A stretch of DNA of 64,000 nucleotides from Arthrobacter sp. KBS0703 (lineage in GTDB: Bacteria > Actinomycetota > Actinomycetes > Actinomycetales > Micrococcaceae), in contig NZ_MVDG02000002.1 of NCBI RefSeq assembly GCF_002008315.2, forward strand, positions 62,001 through 126,000, given 5' to 3'. A model generated the notes under the pieces. That model saw only the letters and a program-made list of their open reading frames with translations. It was not told where the DNA came from and searched no databases. The position numbers and the translations under genes were made by a program. The stretch's first letter is position 1. The number at the start of each line of letters is the position of its first letter. This document shows, piece after piece, positions 44,192-54,752 of the stretch.

Positions 44192-44205
44192 ATGGGAGTG
44201 CACCG

Positions 44206-44442
44206 ATGGACGATGACGACATCCGCGCTGTGGAGGAAGCCGTGGCGACCCTGGAATCCGCAAGCGAAGAGCACGAGCCTGCGGCGATCAGCCTGCAGAC
44301 CGCGGTGGCGGCAGCCGTGACCCACGGGAAGCCGATCCGCGACGTGGCCGCAGCGGCCCACATGACTGCGCTGGAGGTCCTGGACGCAGCCGATGCCGTC
44401 ATGTACCCGCGGCAAGCGCTTCAACCTTGGTCTGTGGCCTAG
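44206..44442 (+). CDS. Small hypothetical protein
   Basis: A 78-residue soluble, acidic protein (MDDDDIRAVEEAVATLESAS to LQPWSVA), mostly helical. GGGAG before ATG 44206 supports this start; longer in-frame starts run through the direct repeat. The segment GKPIRDVAAAAHMTALEVLD could form a helix-turn-helix. No family recognised. Confidence 0.5.
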   Translation: MDDDDIRAVEEAVATLESASEEHEPAAISLQTAVAAAVTHGKPIRDVAAAAHMTALEVLDAADAVMYPRQALQPWSVA

Positions 44443-44609
44443 TAATCCGCACCATCCGGCAAGGGCCCCGCGCGGGAAACTTGATCGGATCCTGAGGAAA
44501 AGCCGCGGTAAGCCTGATCTGCCCGCGCCACTCTTAAGTGCATCAGCCCGTGGGGGGAGCGATCCTTCCGGGGAAAGCATGCAAGAGCGGCCAGGAAGCG
44601 GGAAGTGCC

Positions 44610-45053
44610 ATGACCACGGCAGCAACTCTCGAAGAAGTCACCGACGTCGGTGGCGTGATCACGGATCACCAGCCCGTGGACTTCCACCGGCTGGGGCTTG
44701 CCGGATGCATCGACAGGCTGACGGCGCCGTTGCGCAGGCAGGGAACGTGCGTTCACTGGGAGACGCCGCACCACGGCCTTGAGATCTCCTCCAGTTCTGC
44801 ATCGCTGCTGTACCGGACCGCGCAAGAGGCCCTGAGTAACACCTTCAGGCACGCGCATGCCACCGACGTGACAGTCCGCCTGTGCGCGGTGTTCCACGGG
44901 ATCCGCCTGACCGTCGCTGACAACGGCACCGGATTCGGGGGCGGGGGGCTCCGCACCATGTCCGCCGCGGTTCAGGAAGCCGGCGGAACCATGGCCATCG
45001 ACTCCACTCCCGGCAGTGGCACCGCAGTCACCGTCACCATCCCGCTGGACTGA
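44610..45053 (+). CDS. Stand-alone histidine-kinase-type ATPase domain
   Basis: A 147-residue protein consisting only of a GHKL/HATPase_c domain of the NarL-kinase type: N box QEALSNTFRHAHATDVTV, G1 VADNGTGFGGGGLRTMSAAV, and SGTAVTVTIPL at the end. No dimerisation/His phosphoacceptor helix, sensor or membrane segment is present, and no response regulator is adjacent. GGGAAG precedes the ATG. It could be a truncated kinase or an anti-sigma-like ATPase. Confidence 0.75.
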   Translation: MTTAATLEEVTDVGGVITDHQPVDFHRLGLAGCIDRLTAPLRRQGTCVHWETPHHGLEISSSSASLLYRTAQEALSNTFRHAHATDVTVRLCAVFHGIRLTVADNGTGFGGGGLRTMSAAVQEAGGTMAIDSTPGSGTAVTVTIPLD

Positions 45054-45148
45054 ACTTCCACCAGGACGCTCCCCGCGGAGCAGGCTGATTCGCTGCCGGC
45101 GCCGGACACGCACGGTGCACGCCGGGCGGACTCGCCTAGGATGCTTTC

Positions 45149-45814
45149 ATGACAGTTCGCGACGTCCGGCCCCTGGCGGTCCGGGCCTTTGAATCCCCGG
45201 ACACTCAGCAGGCCCTTGCCGGGCTGCGCAGCAGACTAGCCACCGGGAGCCGGGTACTCCTCGGCGTAGCCGGCGCACCGGGCTCCGGAAAGTCCACGTT
45301 CTCTGCCTGCCTGGCGGAAGCCCTGAGCCCCGGATCTGCCCTCGTGGTCCCGATGGACGGGTTCCATCTGGGGAATGCCATCGTTGACGGCACCCCGCTA
45401 AAGCAGCGCAAGGGCGCTCCGGACACGTTCGACGTCGGCGGCTACCTCTCGCTGCTGCGGCGGCTCGCGCAGCGGGACGAGGAAGTTGTCTACGCACCGG
45501 ACTTCCGCCGCTCCATCGACGAGCCTGTGGCCGCGTCGATTGCCGTGCCGGCCGACGTGCCGCTGGTCATCACCGAGGGAAACTACCTGCTGGCCGACGG
45601 CCCGCAATGGCAGCAGGTGAGGTCCCAGCTGGACGAGGTCTGGTTTGTTGACACTCCCCGGGAGCTTCGGCTGACCCGCCTCGTGGAACGGCACATGCTC
45701 TTCGGCATGGGCCGGCCCGCCGCCGAGGCTTGGGCCACGGGGTCCGACGAAGCCAATGCCCGGCTGATCGAGGCCACCCGCCACCGGGCGGACCGGATCA
45801 TCCGCTGGGGCTGA
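45149..45814 (+). CDS. P-loop nucleoside/nucleotide kinase family protein
   Basis: A 221-residue cytosolic kinase of the uridine kinase/phosphoribulokinase group. Walker A GAPGSGKST (near residue 42), substrate-binding VVPMDGFHLGN, GAPDTFDVGGYL, EGNYLLAD, and the lid region RLVERHMLFGMGRPAAEAWA. This matches the FrcK/PanK-like family that often phosphorylates a sugar or nucleoside; the substrate is unknown. Confidence 0.85.
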   Translation: MTVRDVRPLAVRAFESPDTQQALAGLRSRLATGSRVLLGVAGAPGSGKSTFSACLAEALSPGSALVVPMDGFHLGNAIVDGTPLKQRKGAPDTFDVGGYLSLLRRLAQRDEEVVYAPDFRRSIDEPVAASIAVPADVPLVITEGNYLLADGPQWQQVRSQLDEVWFVDTPRELRLTRLVERHMLFGMGRPAAEAWATGSDEANARLIEATRHRADRIIRWG

Positions 45815-45997
45815 GGCGGGCAGCTGCGGCGCTGGGCCCCTACCGGTCCTCCGCGTCCCACAGACCGGAGTCATCCGCGGCTTCTTCCGGTTTGTGGCCG
45901 TTGTCCGGCGCGCCGCTCCCCACATAGCTCGCCGGCACGGTCCCGCCGGCCTGCTGACTGCGCAGTTCCGGCTCCGCAGGCCGAGCGAGCTCCCAGT

Positions 45998-46840
45998 CTA
46001 TGCACGCCAGTGGTCGAGTGCCCGGACCCGGTCCGGCCAGAACCTGCGCCAGGAGCTTCCGAGCAGCCAGATGGTCCAGACCAGGATGAGCACAATGCCC
46101 GCGAGCGTCGGCACGGTGTTGCTGCCCGAAAATCCTTCCGTCCCGATCACCCAGCCCTGCACGAGATGCGACACCCCGGACAGGCCCATGAGGTAGCCGA
46201 CCGCACGCGGTATCCCCCGCGCCGTTCCCACCGCGACGCCGAACAGGACCAGGGCGGCACCCAGCACGAAGCTCTGGTAGCTCCGCATGCCCCACTCCAG
46301 CCAGCGCATGTCCTCCGCCGCGGCAAAGCGCACGGCTTTCTCGGCGTCGTCGGCGGCTGCCCACGCATCGACGGAGTGTTTGAGGGCTACTCCGTCCACA
46401 GCCTGCAGGCAGCCGTAGAGTGCAAGGGCGGCAGCCGCTGCCAACTTGCCGAGCCGCGCCGCCCACGCCGACCGGCCGGGCACGCCGGCGAGCGCCGACC
46501 CCAGAACATACAAGCCCGCAGTGAGGATGGCCATGCCCGCGAACTGGCCCAGGTGCACGCCAATCCAGAGTTCACTGCCCGCATACTCGGTGAAGGCGGC
46601 CACGTGGTCATTCGCGTTGGCCCGCTCCGGATGCAGGATCCCGGCCACGAGGGAAACCACCACGCCGGAAAAGAGAAGGGTGGCGGCCAGCCGGTACGGC
46701 GCCCCGTCCAATGCCTGCGGTCCGGCGGTTCGAGGGTCACCAGTTTGCGGGTCACCCTCCCGGGCAGCGTCCGTCCCCGAATCCATGGCCGGACGCCTGT
46801 GTCCACGGTGCGCGCCGTCGTCGTACTGATTCTCTTTCAT
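45998..46840 (-). CDS. Multi-pass membrane protein of unknown function
   Basis: A 280-residue protein with an acidic/hydrophilic N-terminus of about 45 residues and six to seven helices (LAATLLFSGVVVSLVAGIL, FAGMAILTAGLYVLGSAL, SFVLGAALVLFGVAVG, LAGIVLILVWTIWLL). Resembles DUF4386-like bacterial membrane proteins, which is not certain. The start 46840 is the first ATG that avoids a long upstream extension; the ribosome site is weak. Confidence 0.65.
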   Translation of the reverse strand: MKENQYDDGAHRGHRRPAMDSGTDAAREGDPQTGDPRTAGPQALDGAPYRLAATLLFSGVVVSLVAGILHPERANANDHVAAFTEYAGSELWIGVHLGQFAGMAILTAGLYVLGSALAGVPGRSAWAARLGKLAAAAALALYGCLQAVDGVALKHSVDAWAAADDAEKAVRFAAAEDMRWLEWGMRSYQSFVLGAALVLFGVAVGTARGIPRAVGYLMGLSGVSHLVQGWVIGTEGFSGSNTVPTLAGIVLILVWTIWLLGSSWRRFWPDRVRALDHWRA

Positions 46841-46928
46841 GGAAATCGCCCCGCTCGCAGGAACCGCACGATGCCAGTAGGTTACGCCCGTTGGACCCAA
46901 CAAACCATTGGCCGGGCGGCTCCCGGGG

Positions 46929-48987
<2,059 letters not shown>

Positions 48988-48999
48988 CCCGGCAGTCCG

Positions 49000-49042
49000 A
49001 AGGGCGGCCGGCGGCGGTACTTGCCGCCGTCGGCCGCCCTTT
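49000..49042 (+). terminator. Terminator hairpin after the alpha/beta hydrolase
   Basis: AAGGGCGGCCGGCGGCGG (49000-49017) pairs with the segment 49024-49042 with one mismatch and a six-base loop, ending in CCCTTT. Confidence 0.7.
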
Positions 49043-49108
49043 GCCGTGCCGAGTGGCCAAAACAACCAAAATCGGTGGAAAAAAGGGCACACAACCGGAC
49101 CCGAGGCG

Positions 49109-49193
49109 TAAGATAGTGAGGTACCGGATCCAAGGAAATGCCTCGAAAACGAATCCGGCTCCAGGTCTCCCGCTCATCACGGGAGCCTTTTTT
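49109..49193 (+). ncRNA. Candidate small RNA or structured leader
   Basis: A -10-like TAAGAT (49109-49114) is followed by about 73 bases with internal pairing (CCGGAT with ATCCGG; GAGG with CCTC), ending in a classic intrinsic terminator: CTCCCG (49167-49172), seven-base loop, CGGGAG, then CC and six Ts to 49193. No protein gene lies between the preceding terminator at 49042 and the terminator here, and the next gene starts at 49280. So it is either an independent small RNA or an attenuated leader of the secreted-protein gene. No known RNA family is clearly matched. Confidence 0.45.
49165..49193 (+). terminator. Intrinsic terminator with T tract
   Basis: GGTCTCCCG, loop, CGGGAGCC followed by TTTTTT. 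This is the most canonical rho-independent terminator in the window. Confidence 0.8.
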
Positions 49194-49279
49194 AATACGG
49201 GCGGAAGTGGCTGACTAAGCCTGCCAAACGCAACGTGATCGGCCAGGGCTGCCCGAAACGCACAATCGCGGGAGGAAAA

Positions 49280-49828
49280 ATGACTATGACTCCGCCAACA
49301 CGGCCCCGTCGTTCCCTAGCGGCAAGGGTCGCGATGGTTTCCACAGTTTCACTGGGGCTGCTTGCCGGCCCAATCGCCATGGCCGGGCCAGCCACGGCAA
49401 TGCCCAATCATTCCAGAAAAGCCGATTGTACCGTCACGGCTCTCGACCCCTACGCTTCTAACCACGGCAGGGAAGCCATGAGGGGCGATCCCCGCAACGG
49501 TAACCGCAAATCCGTGAGGGTTAGTTTCCCGTTCAGGATTCACTGCGACAAGGACGCCCAGGTTCGTTACAACCAAAGGATGTTCCAGAAGCACGACCGT
49601 TGGGACACCGAAGAAATCGGGAATGCCTGGGACACCGTATGGGTTTCCGGTCACGACAGAATCGTCAATGTCGAGAGGGTGACTGCCGACCGGGGCGAAA
49701 GGTCGGTAACGGTGTACCACACCGTCAGGATCCGTGTGCAGGACGACCGGGGCGGTCACAGGAACGGGTCGTCCGATTTTGACAGGAGCAACACCGTCAC
49801 CATCTGGGTTTCGAACAACCACAGGTAA
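49280..49828 (+). CDS. Secreted hypothetical protein
   Basis: A 182-residue exported protein. GGAGGAAAA directly precedes ATG 49280; the signal peptide (RRSLAARVAMVSTVSLGLLA, cleavage near ATAMP) may be Tat-like because of the paired Arg. The mature domain is charged and polar with two Cys (KADCTV, IHCDKD) that could form a disulphide, and ends in beta-rich SVTVYHTVRIRVQD. Unknown family. Codon use is somewhat less GC-biased than its neighbours. Confidence 0.65.
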   Translation: MTMTPPTRPRRSLAARVAMVSTVSLGLLAGPIAMAGPATAMPNHSRKADCTVTALDPYASNHGREAMRGDPRNGNRKSVRVSFPFRIHCDKDAQVRYNQRMFQKHDRWDTEEIGNAWDTVWVSGHDRIVNVERVTADRGERSVTVYHTVRIRVQDDRGGHRNGSSDFDRSNTVTIWVSNNHR

Positions 49829-49871
49829 CAGTCTGGAATGGCCATGCAACTGAGTGTTTAACGACTGGGAC

Positions 49872-49903
49872 GCCGGCGGCGGCACGAAAGTGCCGCCGTC
49901 GGC
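49872..49903. terminator. Convergent-gene hairpin
   Basis: GCCGGCGGCGGCAC, GAAA loop, GTGCCGCCGTCGGC: 14-bp arms with one mismatch between the convergent secreted-protein and protease genes. Confidence 0.65.
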
Positions 49904-49928
49904 CTCTGTTTGCCAACAGCCACCTGAG

Positions 49929-52130
49929 TCAGAGGGACCCGGTGGTGAATGCCCAGCTGGAGGACGCCAGACTGTTCCCTGCGAGGTCCCGGATGGCCGC
50001 TGTGCCGCCGGTGACGGTCACGGTGTAACCGGTCCTGGCGGCCAGCGTCGCGGTGGGGTCGAGGATCCACTGGTTGGTGGTGCCGACGCGTGACACGGTG
50101 GCGGCTATCTTCGCGCCGGTGGCCGTGGCCTTCAGGACGACGGTGCCTGTACCTGCGCCCTGGATCGCTTCGCTGAATGTCACCGCCACGTTGTTCGCGC
50201 GCCTCACCAGGGTGGCCCCCGGCCGCGGCGTCATGGCCGTGATGACCGGGGCCGGCCCGCTGGTGAACGTCCAGCTCGATGTGGCCAGCGGGGTTCCTGC
50301 GGCGTCGCGGACGGCAGCCGCTCCGCCGGTCAGGGTGGCGGTGTACTTGGTGTCGTTGGCGAGGTTGGCCGCCGGATTGAGGGTGGCCGTCCGGGTGGTG
50401 GCGTTGTAGCTGACCGCCGCGGGGACCGCGGCACCGCCGGGGCCCCGCAGGAGGAACGTGCCGGCGTCCAGGCCCTGGACTGCGCTGTTGAAGGTGGCGG
50501 TGATGTTGCTCCCTGCGGCCACGCCGGTGGCGTTCGCGCCGGTGTCTCTTATACACATCTAGATGTGTATAAGAGACAGGTCACGGTGGGGGCCGCCGCC
50601 GTGGTGAAGCTCCAGCCCGTCGTGACCAGCGGCGTGCCCGTGGTGTCACGGATGGCTGCCGTCCCGCCCGTCAGTGTCGCCGCGTATTTCTGGGATGCGG
50701 CCAGGAGGGACGACGGCTTCAGCGTCGCGGTCCGCGTTGCCGCGTCGTAGGTGACGGCGGCCGGGACGGCGGTTCCGGCGGCGTTCTTCAGGACGAAGGT
50801 GGAACCGCTGACCCCTTGGACGTTTCTGCTGAACGTGGCGGACACGCTGCCGGCCACTGCGGCGCCTGCGGCATTGGCGGCCGGGCTGTTGCCCGTTACC
50901 ACCGGCGCGGTGAGGATTCCCGCGGACGGATCCGAAAACAGCAGCCGGTTCGGGGTGCCTGCACCGGAGGCCGTGACCACGCCGGGGGTGGAAGCGGAGA
51001 GCAGCTTAGACGCCACGGCAGCGGGCGTGAGCTCTGGCGACCTCGACAGCACCGCGGCAGCGGCGCCGGCCACATGCGGAGTCGCCATGGACGTTCCGCT
51101 CATGGAGGCAGTCGCCGTCGTCGAAGCGGAGCTGGCGGAGGTGATGCCCACGCCGGGAGCGTACAGGTCAACGCAGGTTCCGAAGTTGGAAAACGACGCC
51201 TGCCTGTCAGAGGAGTCGCTCGCGGCGACGGTCAGTGCGTCCGGCACCCGGGCCGGGGAACTGTTGCACGCGTCGGCGGCAGCGTTTCCGGCGGCGACGA
51301 CTGTGGTGACGCCGTCGTTGACGAGGCCCTGCACGGCAGCGTCCACCGCCGCGCTGGTGACGCTGCCGAGGCTCAGGTTTGCGACGGCCGGCGTCCCCGC
51401 CTGGTGCTGCGAGGCCACCCACTCCAGGCCTGCCACCACGTCCGAGTTGAAGCCCGAGCCGGTGCAGTCCAGGACGCGCACAGGAACAATGGTGGCCGCC
51501 TTGGCCACGCCGTAGGTCTTGCCGGCAATGGTTCCGGCGACATGCGTGCCGTGGCCGTTGCAGTCGCCCGTTCCCAGGCCGTCCGACACGGCAGTCCATC
51601 CTGCGGCAACGCGGCCGCCGAATTCCGTGTGGGCAGCCAGCACGCCGGAGTCTGTCTCTTATACACATCTAGATGTGTATAAGAGACACCCCGCCCCCCG
51701 ACGACGCCGAGGTGAAGGAGCCGGACAGCGGCAACGCGCGCTGGTCGATGCGGTCCAGTCCCCACGGCGCGGGCTGCTGGGTTTCCGCGGCTGTCACCCG
51801 CGCATCGATCTCGACGGCGGCCACCCGCGCCGAGCGCTTCAGCTCTGCAGCCTGGGCCGGCGTCGCCGTCACCACCGCACCGCGCAGCGCCTTGGAGAAC
51901 GTGCGGCCGACGGCGATGTTCCGGGAACGCAGGCTACTCACCTCGGACGGAACATCAGTGCCGGCGGCGTACCGCACCAGGTACCGGGCAGTTGCGCCGC
52001 CGGGTGCTGCTGCTTCGGAGTTCGTGGCGGCCGGCGATGCGGCGCCGGCCGCCACTCCGGCGGAGGTGGCGGCCAGGGCGGTCAGCAGCAGCGATGCCAG
52101 TGCGGGACGGAGAGCGGACAGGGCACGAAT
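49929..52130 (-). CDS. Secreted subtilisin-family (S8) protease with Ig-like repeats, interrupted by two adapters
   Basis: Three segments form one gene. 52130-51689: signal peptide (ALRPALASLLLTALAATSAG), then an I9-type propeptide (ARYLVRYAAGTDVPSEV). 51651-50580: catalytic domain with His in NGHGTHVAGTIAG and Ser in SGTSMATPHVAGAAAAVLS, Asn in VVAAGNAAAD, then an Ig-like repeat. 50542-49929: two further Ig-like (Big/SbsA-type) repeats with recurring TATLTGGTAAIRD. The catalytic-Asp motif is cut at the second junction: the reading resumes at (?)AC-TCC-GGC, consistent with Asp-Ser-Gly-Val. No ATG/GTG lies near the signal; ATT 52130 is eight bases after AAGGA and is the best-placed start. The protein is about 730 residues. 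Confidence 0.8.
50543..50579. other. Nextera mate-pair junction adapter (artefact)
   Basis: Double Tn5 mosaic end lacking only its first C, inserted between the first and second Ig-like repeats of the protease gene. Confidence 0.95.
51652..51688. other. Nextera mate-pair junction adapter (artefact)
   Basis: Double Tn5 mosaic end lacking its last base, inserted between propeptide and catalytic domain of the protease gene, at the catalytic-Asp motif. Confidence 0.95.
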
Positions 52131-52711
52131 TTTGGGGTTCCTTCGGGTGTGAGGACCGGCGAACGGAAGCCGGAATCTGGCTAGTTCCAGTGTATTTTCG
52201 GTCGTCCCGGGAAGTCCCCCGGCTGTCCATAACCTTCGGTGAACCTTCGGACGCTGGGGAAAAGCTGGCGTAATCCTGCGCTGGGCGGGCTCATTCATGC
52301 CAGGTCCCGCCGGGAATCCCGGGCGGTGGACCGCGGGCGCTGTCATTGCCGCTGCCCCATCAAACCAAGCCTGAGCATTTCCCTGCTGGACGCCATTGTC
52401 TTCTCCAGATTTTCGGTCATGTGGATAAAGAGGCAGGCCTGTGGCCGAACGGGCCACAGGCCTGCCTTTCCCCTGAAACGCAGATCCCGAGGGTCACCCG
52501 GATGCCTTTGGAACGCATGTCCGGACCCGGTCATCTGCACCACTGCCGCAATGAGGAAGGAACAGCCCCATCATCAGCGGGGCGGCTCCAAAAAACCTTG
52601 GAGCACGTGCCGTTTCGGCTCGCTGCCCACCCAAATTGGGCGTTGACGGCCACGCCCCCGGGGCATTCGCGCTCAGGAGTGCCGGCGGCGCGCTCAACGC
52701 CGTCCGGCGGG
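52131..52711. other. Non-coding interval between protease and corA
   Basis: No convincing gene in 581 bases. It holds the protease promoter side (AT-rich TGTATTTTC near 52190), a strong 16-bp hairpin at 52431-52467, and a looser hairpin near 52495-52525 (CCGGATGCC against GCATGTCCGG). Apparent ORFs here lack ribosome sites and coding character. Confidence 0.45.
52431..52467. terminator. Strong hairpin
   Basis: Perfect 16-bp arms AGGCAGGCCTGTGGCC and its complement around a five-base loop, followed by TTCCCC. It lies 240 bases beyond the 3' end of corA (which is read from the right) and could terminate corA transcription. Confidence 0.6.
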
Positions 52712-53728
52712 CTAGATCCAGTTATTGTGCTTGAACGTGGCGTACAGGATCAGTCCCATGCCGACCATCAGGCTGATGGCCATGGGGTAGCCGAACACCC
52801 AGTCGAGTTCGGGCATGGTGTGGAAGTTCATGCCGTAGATCGTGCCGATGAGCGTCGGTGCGAAGAGGATGGCTGCCCACGAGGAAATCCTCTTGACCTG
52901 CTCGTTCTGGGCGAAACTCGATTCGGTGAGGCGGCGCATTTCATCGTTCTGGCGCTGGGCCACGAGGGCAGCATTGACCGCAAGGGCATTCTGCAGCAGG
53001 GCGCGGAATGACGCGATCCGGTCATTCAGCCGCAGGACGTGGTCCTGGACGTCCCTGAGATGGTCCTGCAACTCCGCGTCGGGATGGTGGTCAGGCGTTC
53101 CTGTCATGAGGGCCTGTAGGATCCCGGCCAGCGGCCCGGTAGCGCGCTGGACCGTAATGACCTGGCGGGAGAGCTCGTAAATCCGGCGCGAGACCTCCGG
53201 ATCCGCACCGAAGAGCTCGTCTTCGATCTCATCGATGTCGTTCTCGAGGCCGGCGGCCACGGGCTCATATTCGTCCACCACCTGGTCGAGGATGGCGTAC
53301 AGGACCGCGTCGGGCCCCAGCGCGAGGAACTCGGGCTCGGACTCCATGCGCCGGCGGACCTTGGCCAGGTCCGGGGACTCGGCGTGGCGGACGGTGACCA
53401 CGAAGTCGGGGCCGATGAAGATGTGGATCTCACCGAACTCCACCTTTTCCACATCGTCGAGGTACCGGGCGGGGCGCAGCACCATGAAGAGGGTGTCGCC
53501 GTAGTGCTCGACCTTCGCCCGCTGGTGTCCGGTCAAGGCATCCTCGACTGCCAGCGAGCTCAGGTCAAACTCGTCAGCCACAGAGCGCAGCTCCCGCGCA
53601 TCCGGCCGGTAGAGCCCGATCCATGCCATCCCCTGCCGCTGCCGCAGGAGGAAGTACGTTTCCTCCAGGCCCTCCGGATCCGCCGTCCGGCGGCCTGCCA
53701 CATACACGGCATTGTCGACAATGGTCAT
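52712..53728 (-). CDS. corA: CorA family magnesium/cobalt transporter
   Basis: A 338-residue protein with the CorA plan: N-terminal cytosolic alpha/beta domain, long stalk helix (about residues 215-275), and two C-terminal transmembrane helices. The pore signature YGMNF lies at the end of the first (GTIYGMNFHTMPELDW), with the MPEL periplasmic loop. The C-terminus is basic. It forms a homopentameric Mg2+ channel in the inner membrane. Monocistronic. Confidence 0.93.
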   Translation of the reverse strand: MTIVDNAVYVAGRRTADPEGLEETYFLLRQRQGMAWIGLYRPDARELRSVADEFDLSSLAVEDALTGHQRAKVEHYGDTLFMVLRPARYLDDVEKVEFGEIHIFIGPDFVVTVRHAESPDLAKVRRRMESEPEFLALGPDAVLYAILDQVVDEYEPVAAGLENDIDEIEDELFGADPEVSRRIYELSRQVITVQRATGPLAGILQALMTGTPDHHPDAELQDHLRDVQDHVLRLNDRIASFRALLQNALAVNAALVAQRQNDEMRRLTESSFAQNEQVKRISSWAAILFAPTLIGTIYGMNFHTMPELDWVFGYPMAISLMVGMGLILYATFKHNNWI

Positions 53729-53988
53729 GGCAGCGACTCCTTCGTTGAATCGGGCCTCCTGGCTGTGACGTTAGCCCTTCCCCGCCGCTGTGCCAACACC
53801 TGCCGGTGTATCCGGGAGGGCGCAGCACCCGAGCGGTAGCCGCGCGTTAAGAGAACGCTAATTTCATTCCTCGCGGCATATGGAAAGCGTTAAAACAGTC
53901 CCGGAAACGGCCCTGCCGGTGGTGTCATGGAACCGTGGGACCCGCGGCCACGGAGGTCGCGGCCGAATCCTCCGATGGAGCATGCGAA

Positions 53989-54606
53989 ATGAATTCCACG
54001 TCCCGGCTCCAGCCGCATCCTCCGGATGGCCCGCCCCCTGCCGGCGGGGACTACGTCACTGTCGACGATACCGGCGACTTTGGCTATCACCGGTCAGCTC
54101 ACGAGCTGCTCGCGGCATTTGAATATTCCGGCGAGGCCAGGAGCGTCATCGACCGCAGGGGCAATGACTATCTTCTGGTTATGGATCCGGACCGCCGCCT
54201 GGTCCTCGGACCGGCACTCGGTCCGGTGGAATTCCATTGGCTCGGCCAGGCGTGGCAGGCTGCCCAGAACCTGCACGTCGAGCGGCACCGGCTTCGTCGC
54301 TTCCACCCCGGCACCCGTGACCAGCTGCTGCGGGACCTTTTCGAAATTCTCCTCCTCGAACAGGGCGCCGACCCCGCGGCCGGACAATGGACCCTGGAGT
54401 TCGGGGGTGTCACCACGCGCCTGCACGACCTGCGGGAAGTCGACCGCCGGCTCTCCCGTCAGATCCGCCTGGAGCAGGCCCGCGTGCGGGACCCCTACGG
54501 CCGCGCCTACCGGCCGGTGCTGCACCGCCGGCACTGGTACCTGCCTGCCGCGGCAACGTTGATCGTCTACGTTGAAACCCCGCCGCCCGGCGAAGTTCCC
54601 GCATAG
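53989..54606 (+). CDS. Hypothetical protein
   Basis: A 205-residue soluble protein starting at ATG 53989 (GGAG nine bases upstream). The pattern [20 protein letters not shown] and [19 protein letters not shown] followed by a helical, Arg-rich second half suggests a folded two-part protein. No family recognised. It lies 146 bases before the APC permease on the same strand. Confidence 0.6.
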   Translation: MNSTSRLQPHPPDGPPPAGGDYVTVDDTGDFGYHRSAHELLAAFEYSGEARSVIDRRGNDYLLVMDPDRRLVLGPALGPVEFHWLGQAWQAAQNLHVERHRLRRFHPGTRDQLLRDLFEILLLEQGADPAAGQWTLEFGGVTTRLHDLREVDRRLSRQIRLEQARVRDPYGRAYRPVLHRRHWYLPAAATLIVYVETPPPGEVPA

Positions 54607-54752
54607 CGCCTGGCCGGACCCGACGCCCACGCCCCGTTGGCGCCACCGCCACGTTAAGGATGCGTCAGGATTGCGGAGGCACCGGGAGCACGGCGGCCGG
54701 CCGCTGTTATCGTCGGCAATGGAGCGGTGCTGCGCATCGCGGAGAGGCAGAC

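Noticed and set aside
49109..49193. tRNA or c-di-AMP riboswitch at 49.1 kb
   Set aside because: There is a GAATCC element resembling a T loop and a weak likeness to ydaO-type motifs, but the required stems and conserved segments are missing; kept only as an unclassified RNA candidate.
52494..52697. 67-codon minus-strand frame whose end (DDRVRTCVPKASG) resembles false ORFs often annotated over tRNA genes
   Set aside because: I looked for a tRNA cloverleaf here and did not find acceptor and T-arm pairing; only a simple hairpin is present.
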